A DNA stretch of 11,655 bases from Spirochaetaceae bacterium. GTDB taxonomy: Bacteria > Spirochaetota > Spirochaetia > DSM-27196 > PXBQ01. Of the stretch, positions 8,066-11,655 are shown piece by piece; position 1 is the first letter of the stretch, and each line of letters opens with the position of its first letter. The stretch is from positions 1-11,655 of the forward strand of contig PXBQ01000191.1 in NCBI GenBank assembly GCA_003566875.1. The letters run 5' to 3'. The notes under the pieces were generated by a model. That model was given only the letters and a program-made list of their open reading frames with translations. It searched no databases and had not been told where the DNA came from. Both the position numbers and the translations under genes were made by a program.

Positions 8066-8382
8066 TCGGCTTGGTCTCCGTGTTTCGGACCGTGTGCACG
8101 CCGAGCACGGAACTCCTGGTACCCGGATCCGACGGCCGTGAGCGAGAACTGATCCGGTACCGGGTCAAAGCCTCCCGAGAAGAAACGCGAGCAGCGCAGA
8201 ATCCGCGCGAGACCCAATATCATGCCCGCGAGTACACCGTGCCGCGTGATCGCCTCGCGCGCGTACGACGAGCACGTCGGAAAGTACCGACACGAGGCTG
8301 GGAAAAAGGGAGAGACGATGATCTGGTACGCGCGGATCGGAAGCACCGCAATCGCGCGTATGAATCGTCGAACCGACGTCAT
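8062..8382 (-). CDS. yidD: Membrane protein insertion efficiency factor YidD
   Basis: Small inner-face membrane-associated protein that aids YidC-dependent insertion of membrane proteins. From the chosen ATG it has 106 residues, slightly above the usual 70-100. The family core is intact: an amphipathic N-terminus ending in PIRAYQIIVSPFFPASC, then CRYFPTCSSYAREAI, then RHGVLAGMILGLARILRCSRFFSGGFDPVPD. The conserved cysteines and the GG-DPVP motif are all present. About 30 extra residues follow, with no recognised motif. The ATG at 8382 was chosen because the family signature begins about 15 residues later. In-frame TTG/GTG codons extend to 8439, and the ribosome binding site is weak in either case. 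It is the first gene of a minus-strand unit with the COG0523 gene and lnt, unlike the common rnpA-yidD-yidC setting. Confidence 0.93.
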   Translation of the reverse strand: MTSVRRFIRAIAVLPIRAYQIIVSPFFPASCRYFPTCSSYAREAITRHGVLAGMILGLARILRCSRFFSGGFDPVPDQFSLTAVGSGYQEFRARRAHGPKHGDQAE

Positions 8383-8420
8383 GACCACAATGTACGCCCG
8401 GGAGGAGGCTGCGACAAGCC

Positions 8421-8449
8421 TTGACTTCAGTATTACCAAGTATTATTGT
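8421..8449 (+). promoter_or_regulatory. Candidate sigma70-type promoter of the RHH gene
   Basis: TTGACT at 8421-8426 is followed by a 17-base spacer and TATTGT at 8444-8449, 30 bases before the start at 8479. The shared gap with yidD is AT-richer than the surrounding coding DNA. Matches are by eye only, and no comparably good promoter was seen for yidD on the other strand. Confidence 0.45.
8429..8445. repeat. Two direct AGTATTA repeats, one helical turn apart
   Basis: AGTATTA occurs exactly at 8429-8435 and 8439-8445, a 10-base period, inside the spacer and -10 of the candidate promoter. The placement suits an operator bound by a dimeric ribbon-helix-helix protein on one face of the helix. 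The adjacent gene encodes such a protein, so autoregulation is a reasonable inference. The repeat is seen; its function is not. Confidence 0.45.
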
Positions 8450-8478
8450 CGTGGTGTGGCACGGTAAAGGGGACGATC

Positions 8479-8748
8479 ATGGCGGCAAAAAAAGCAGAAG
8501 TTATCACTTTTAAGGTCGATGAAGCGCTCGCGCGGGTACTCGAGCATATCCCGAATCGATCGGAGTTCATCAGGGCGTCGATTCTGAACGCGCTCGACAA
8601 CGCGTGCCCGGTCTGTCACGGCGTCGGTATTTTGACGCCGCAGCAAAAAAAACACTGGCTGGATTTCGCGTCTCACCATACGATCGAAGCGTGCGATGAC
8701 TGTCACGGGCTCACGATCACGTGCAACGATTTTGAGGCTACCGAGTAG
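8479..8748 (+). CDS. Small ribbon-helix-helix protein with two CxxCH pairs (putative metal-binding regulator)
   Basis: An 89-residue soluble protein in two parts. Residues 6-40 match a CopG/MetJ-type ribbon-helix-helix DNA-binding domain: a strand (EVITFKVD), a helix (EALARVLEHI), the P-N-R-S-E-F turn, and a second helix (IRASILNAL). Residues 43-77 carry two cysteine pairs, CPVCHG (43-48) and CDDCHG (72-77). About 23 residues with three more His lie between them (59, 66, 67), which looks like a zinc-ribbon or other metal site. The ATG at 8479 was chosen because AAAGGGG lies just upstream (8467-8473); an upstream in-frame start at 8446 would fall inside the likely promoter. There is no signal peptide. 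It diverges from yidD-COG0523-lnt and may regulate that unit or itself. DNA binding is likely; metal binding is inferred. Confidence 0.8.
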   Translation: MAAKKAEVITFKVDEALARVLEHIPNRSEFIRASILNALDNACPVCHGVGILTPQQKKHWLDFASHHTIEACDDCHGLTITCNDFEATE

Positions 8749-8780
8749 GTAGATCCACCACCCAAAAAAATCCTTGTTCA

Positions 8781-8799
8781 CGGTATCTATTCGCTACCG
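8781..8799. repeat. Inverted repeat CGGTA-N9-TACCG before the HD-GYP gene
   Basis: Perfect 5-base arms at 8781-8785 and 8795-8799 in the 105-base gap between the RHH gene and the HD-GYP gene. It could be an operator or a weak hairpin. No T-run follows, so it is not a rho-independent terminator. CACGGTA also appears at 8460-8466 before the RHH gene, which may be chance. Confidence 0.25.
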
Positions 8800-8853
8800 A
8801 TTCCTTCCGATAACATGAGAAGGTGGGGAAACGGCGAAAGGGGTCGGTGCGCA

Positions 8854-10086
8854 ATGGGGTCTGAAGCAGAAAAGCTAAAAAGCATTATCGGGATAGATTC
8901 GGAGCTGAACAAGCTCCAGGATCTCGATGTGTTACTCGAGCGCATCCTCACCGAAGCCCGGCGGGTCCTCGAGGCCGACGCGGGCTCGATCTACATCGTC
9001 GACGGCAAGGCCCTCGTGATCAACTACGCGCAGAACGACACGCTGCAGGCGAAGCTACCTGCCGGCCAGAAACTAATTTATAACATATTTCGGATTCCGA
9101 TCGAAAAGACGACGATCTCTGGGTACGCGGCGGCCACCGGCGAGCCGGTGAACATTCCCGACGTGTACTCGATCCCCCCGGATGCGCCGTACAGCTACAA
9201 TCCGAAGTACGACCGTGACGCGGGGTATCTCACCAAGTCAAACCTGACGGTGCCGCTCAAGACGAATACCGGACAGATCCTGGGGGTAATCCAGATCCTC
9301 AACAAGACCGACCGCGACGGTGTCGTTATTCCGTTCGACAAAGACGATGAACTCATGCTGACGCATTTTGCTGCGAATGCGACTGTCGCTCTTCAGCGCG
9401 CACAGATGACGCGCGCGATCCTGTTGCGCATGATCAAGATGGCCGAGCTTCGTGATCCCAAAGAGACAGGGCCGCACGTTAACCGCGTCGCGGGGTATTC
9501 GGTCGAGATTTACGAGCGGTGGGCACGGAAGAACGACGTCCCGAACGACCAGATCGAGAAGACGAAAGACAGCTTCCGAATGGCCGCGATGCTGCACGAC
9601 GTCGGCAAAGTCGCGATATCCGACGTGATCCTGAAAAAGGCCGGTCGATTCACCGACGATGAGTTTGACATCATGAAAACGCACGCGTGGCACGGTGCGC
9701 GGCTGTTCATCAACAAACAGTCGGAGTTCGATGAGCTCGCGCAGGTGGTCGCGCTAAACCATCACGAGAACTGGGACGGAAAAGGGTATCCCGGGCACAT
9801 CGACATCGAGACCGGCGACGCGACCAAAGCCGACAAAACCGGCAAGCCTCGTGGGAAGAAGGGCCGCGAGATTCCAATCTTCGGCCGGATCGTCGCGATC
9901 GCCGACGTGTACGACGCTCTGCGCTCGCACAGGGTGTACAAGGAAGCGTGGACCGAAGAGGATACTCTGCGTGAGATGAAGGCGATGTCGGGGACGAAGT
10001 TCGACCCCGACATCCTTGACGTCTTTTTCGAAGTGCTCCCGAGCATCCAGACCATCTCGTCCAAGTACAAAGACCAGGACGAGTAG
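8854..10086 (+). CDS. GAF domain / HD-GYP domain protein, putative cyclic-di-GMP phosphodiesterase
   Basis: A 410-residue soluble signalling protein. A GAF sensor domain spans about residues 20-180 (DVLLERILTEARRVLEADAG through VPLKTNTGQILGVIQILNK). A linker helix leads into an HD-GYP domain (about 190-400), the type that hydrolyses cyclic-di-GMP. Metal and catalytic residues are intact: HDVGK with His248-Asp249, KTHAWHG, HHE at 303-305, and the G-Y-P triad at 311-313 in DGKGYP. ADVYDAL lies further on. Activity is therefore expected. A Lys/Asp-rich insert of about 18-20 residues follows GYP (314-339). No receiver domain or membrane segment is present, so input is presumably a small ligand on GAF. 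The ATG at 8854 has AAGGGG ten bases upstream; the ATG at 8815 lacks a Shine-Dalgarno. It converges on xylA with a 31-base gap. Confidence 0.92.
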   Translation: MGSEAEKLKSIIGIDSELNKLQDLDVLLERILTEARRVLEADAGSIYIVDGKALVINYAQNDTLQAKLPAGQKLIYNIFRIPIEKTTISGYAAATGEPVNIPDVYSIPPDAPYSYNPKYDRDAGYLTKSNLTVPLKTNTGQILGVIQILNKTDRDGVVIPFDKDDELMLTHFAANATVALQRAQMTRAILLRMIKMAELRDPKETGPHVNRVAGYSVEIYERWARKNDVPNDQIEKTKDSFRMAAMLHDVGKVAISDVILKKAGRFTDDEFDIMKTHAWHGARLFINKQSEFDELAQVVALNHHENWDGKGYPGHIDIETGDATKADKTGKPRGKKGREIPIFGRIVAIADVYDALRSHRVYKEAWTEEDTLREMKAMSGTKFDPDILDVFFEVLPSIQTISSKYKDQDE

Positions 10087-10117
10087 GCCTGGGACCCGAA
10101 CCTACCGGACGGCGAAC

Positions 10118-11428
10118 CTATATGTAGCGGTTGACGATAGCCTCGAGTACTTCCTGCCGGCCCGAGGTGTTTGTGATCGACGAGTTCTCGAGCGCGTACT
10201 TCTCGAGTTCGGCGAATCCGGCGTTCCCATCGATGATCTGTTTTCCGATTCCCGAGTTCCAGCTCGCGTAGCGCTGTTTGCGGAAATCCTCGAGTTCGCC
10301 GCTTTCGAGCAGCGCGTGAGCAGCTTTTAAACCCCTCGCGTACGTATCCATGCCCGCGACGAAGCCGTGGAAAATATCGGCCGGTTCGAACGATCCGCGG
10401 CGTAACTTTGCGTCGAAGTTCATGCCACCCGGCGCGATTCCGCCGTTCTTGAGGACCTCGTACATCGCGAACGTTGCCTCGTAGATGTCGGTCGGGAGTT
10501 GATCGGTGTCCCAACCGACCAGATAATCACCCTGGTTCGCATCGAGACTTCCGAGCAGGCCATAAATCCGTGCGGTCATGATCTCGTGCGCGTACGTGTG
10601 CCCCGCGAGCGTCGCGTGGTTCTGCTCGATGTTGATCTTCAACTCGGTGTCGAGGTCGTACGTCTTGAGAAACGCGATGCACGTCGCGACGTCTCGGTCG
10701 TACTGGTGTTTCGTCGGTTCCAGGGGTTTCGGTTCGATCAGGAGCTGTCCGGTGAAACCAATTTCTTTCTTGTACGCGACCGCCATGTGCAGCAGGCGCG
10801 CGAGGTTATCGAGCTCGAGCTTCATATCGGTGTTGAGAAGCGTGTCGTACCCTTCACGGCCACCCCAGAAAACATAGTTGGCGCCGCCGAGTTCGGCCGT
10901 CACCTCGATGGCTTTCTTGACCTGAGCCGCGGCGTACGCAAACACGTCGGCGTTACACGATGTCGCGGCGCCGTGTACGAAGCGCGGATGCGTGAAGAGA
11001 CACGCGGTACCCCAGAGCAGCTTCAACTCCGAGTCGGCCATGAGCTTCTTCGTGAGCGCGATTATCTCGTCGAGGTTCTTGTTCGTCTCGGCGAGCGTTT
11101 CGCCCTCGGGCGCGATATCACGATCGTGGAAACAGAAAAACGGCATGCCGAGCTTCCGGCCGATCTCGAACATCGCGTGCATTCGCGCGTGCGCCTGCTC
11201 CATCGGGTCGGAGATCGTGAGCCACGGCCGCACCATAGTGGCGACACCGAACGGATCGACGCCACCCCCGTTCATCGTGTGCCAGTACGCGATCGAGAAC
11301 CGAAGGTGCTCCTTCATCGGCTTTCCGCCGATTTTCTCGTCGGCGTTGTAGTACTTGAACGCGAGTGGGTTTCGCGAATCGGGACCTTCGAACTTTATCT
11401 CAGGGATGTCAGGGAAAAAAGAGGTCAT
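10118..11428 (-). CDS. xylA: Xylose isomerase (class II)
   Basis: Cytoplasmic enzyme interconverting D-xylose and D-xylulose (also glucose and fructose), the entry step of bacterial xylose use. It is 436 residues, the usual class II length. Active-site segments align without gaps to E. coli numbering: FCFHDRD with His101 and Asp104; VFWGGREGYDTLLNTD; LLIEPKP with metal ligand Glu232 and Lys234; NIEQNHATLAGH with the conserved Glu and His; GSLDANQGD; GWDTDQLPTD; and GGMNFDAKLRRGSFEPAD. All expected metal ligands are present, so it should be active with two divalent cations. TAGGAG (11440-11435) lies 6 bases before the ATG. It is divergent from a gene starting at 11651 across a 222-base control region. 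No other xylose gene is visible, but the partner gene may be one. It ends 31 bases from the HD-GYP gene with no clear terminator between. Confidence 0.97.
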   Translation of the reverse strand: MTSFFPDIPEIKFEGPDSRNPLAFKYYNADEKIGGKPMKEHLRFSIAYWHTMNGGGVDPFGVATMVRPWLTISDPMEQAHARMHAMFEIGRKLGMPFFCFHDRDIAPEGETLAETNKNLDEIIALTKKLMADSELKLLWGTACLFTHPRFVHGAATSCNADVFAYAAAQVKKAIEVTAELGGANYVFWGGREGYDTLLNTDMKLELDNLARLLHMAVAYKKEIGFTGQLLIEPKPLEPTKHQYDRDVATCIAFLKTYDLDTELKINIEQNHATLAGHTYAHEIMTARIYGLLGSLDANQGDYLVGWDTDQLPTDIYEATFAMYEVLKNGGIAPGGMNFDAKLRRGSFEPADIFHGFVAGMDTYARGLKAAHALLESGELEDFRKQRYASWNSGIGKQIIDGNAGFAELEKYALENSSITNTSGRQEVLEAIVNRYI

Positions 11429-11489
11429 TTCTTGCTCCTATTCGTGAATTGATGTTTCATCATACCGGCAGACCGGCGATTACGCAAGA

Positions 11490-11495
11490 ATCATA
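11490..11495 (-). promoter_or_regulatory. Possible -10 element of the xylA promoter
   Basis: On the minus strand TATGAT (11495 to 11490) matches the -10 consensus at five of six positions and would give a leader of roughly 55 bases containing the xylA ribosome binding site. The matching -35 position reads AACGGG, which is poor, so the promoter may need an activator or lie elsewhere. Confidence 0.3.
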
Positions 11496-11524
11496 AAAAA
11501 CACCATCCACGACCCGTTACCGGC

Positions 11525-11537
11525 GTCAATACTTGAC
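11525..11537. promoter_or_regulatory. Operator-like palindrome GTCAA-TAC-TTGAC
   Basis: Exact 5-base arms around a 3-base centre. The right arm is the first five bases of a perfect TTGACA -35, so a bound repressor would block rightward transcription. A further half-site (TGTCAAG) recurs at 11605-11611. The regulator is unknown; a sugar-responsive repressor is inferred from the xylA context. Confidence 0.45.
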
Positions 11538-11612
11538 AAACTAAGGTGAGTACATTAAGTTTATCGTGTTGTAAAGCGAAAACACCGGGTTGCTTGGCTC
11601 CTAATGTCAAGT
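11531..11612. repeat. Perfect 8-base inverted repeat ACTTGACA / TGTCAAGT, 66 bases apart
   Basis: Arms at 11531-11538 and 11605-11612 lie between the divergent xylA and downstream genes. Their centres are 74 bases apart, close to seven helical turns, which would suit two operators on one DNA face. Each arm contains TTGACA, one on each strand. The minus-strand one has no -10 at the right distance (CGGTGT), so it is more likely a protein site than a promoter. Confidence 0.4.
11533..11561 (+). promoter_or_regulatory. Candidate promoter for the rightward gene at 11651
   Basis: A perfect TTGACA at 11533-11538 is followed by 17 bases and TAAGTT at 11556-11561, a weak -10 (three of six). Predicted transcription would start near 11568, giving a leader of about 80 bases. 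The ACAAACTAA at 11536-11544 overlaps the spacer. Confidence 0.4.
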
Positions 11613-11638
11613 AAGTGGATTGAATTACAATAGTAAAC

Positions 11639-11644
11639 GGAGGA
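11639..11644 (+). promoter_or_regulatory. Strong ribosome binding site of the edge gene
   Basis: GGAGGA lies 6 bases before the ATG at 11651, a near-ideal Shine-Dalgarno and spacing, in a region without other coding signal. It shows that a rightward gene starts at the window edge. Confidence 0.75.
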
Positions 11645-11650
11645 AATCAA

Positions 11651-11655
11651 ATGAA
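11651..11655 (+). CDS. Start of an unidentified rightward gene, cut by the window edge
   Basis: Only ATG and two further bases are inside the window. The call rests on the ribosome binding site at 11639-11644 and the control region upstream. Divergence from xylA suggests a sugar uptake, xylose catabolism or regulator gene, but nothing of the protein can be seen. Confidence 0.6.

Noticed and set aside
8382..8439. Longer yidD starting from a TTG at 8439
   Set aside because: The extra residues are not part of the YidD signature and would overlap the candidate promoter of the divergent gene; the ATG at 8382 fits family length better.
8605..8709. Two CxxCH motifs suggesting a small c-type cytochrome
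   Set aside because: The protein has no signal peptide or export signal and begins with an RHH DNA-binding domain, so covalent heme attachment in the periplasm is unlikely.
8749..8770. Possible terminator after the RHH gene (GGT...ACC followed by a run of A)
   Set aside because: The stem is three pairs, and the homopolymer is A, not T, on the transcribed sense strand.
10083..10105. Possible terminator hairpin GTAGG...CCTAC between the HD-GYP gene and xylA
   Set aside because: The stem is only five bases with a 13-base loop, and no T-run follows on either strand.
10499..11452. Open frame of 317 codons on the plus strand opposite xylA
   Set aside because: xylA is complete with all active-site residues, and the opposing frame has Arg/Glu/Val-rich composition with no recognisable fold.
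11605..11610. TTGACA on the minus strand as the -35 of xylA
   Set aside because: At 16-18 base spacing the -10 position is GC-rich (CGGTGT), so it is treated as part of an inverted repeat rather than a promoter.

Overview
The window looks like an ordinary chromosomal stretch of a GC-rich, diderm (Gram-negative type) bacterium. Lgt and Lnt together imply a full lipoprotein maturation pathway and an outer membrane. The pairing of a MinD/FlhG-like ATPase with a large DUF342/FapA protein, next to lgt, an HD-GYP protein and xylose isomerase, fits a free-living saccharolytic spirochaete. That assignment is inferred from gene content and is tentative. No tRNA, rRNA, CRISPR array, insertion sequence or phage gene was found.

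Layout. Positions 2-5096 (+) hold a tightly packed unit: the 3' part of a MinD/ParA-like ATPase gene, a 974-residue FapA/DUF342 protein beginning one base after it, and lgt. Positions 4965-8382 (-) hold a converging unit, yidD, then a COG0523 (CobW/YjiA) metallochaperone-type GTPase, then lnt. Each junction there is a 4-base stop/start overlap. The 3' ends of lgt and lnt overlap antisense by 132 bases. A 96-base AT-richer gap (8383-8478) separates yidD from a divergent small gene (8479-8748) for a ribbon-helix-helix protein with two CxxCH pairs. Next comes a GAF/HD-GYP signalling protein (8854-10086, +), which converges on xylA (10118-11428, -). The last 222 bases before 11651 form an AT-rich divergent control region with TTGAC/GTCAA palindromes, followed by the first codon of a rightward gene with a strong ribosome binding site.

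How the genes fit together. Lgt adds diacylglycerol to prolipoproteins and Lnt N-acylates them; here the two genes are tail to tail. YidD assists YidC-type membrane insertion, so the centre of the window is mostly envelope biogenesis. The small Cys-rich RHH protein diverges from the yidD-COG0523-lnt unit and may be a metal-responsive regulator of it (inference). The main oddities are the repeated N-terminal modules of the FapA protein, the roughly 160-residue membrane extension of Lnt, the degenerate G4 motif of the COG0523 protein, and the repeat-bearing control regions at 8421-8449 and 11525-11612.
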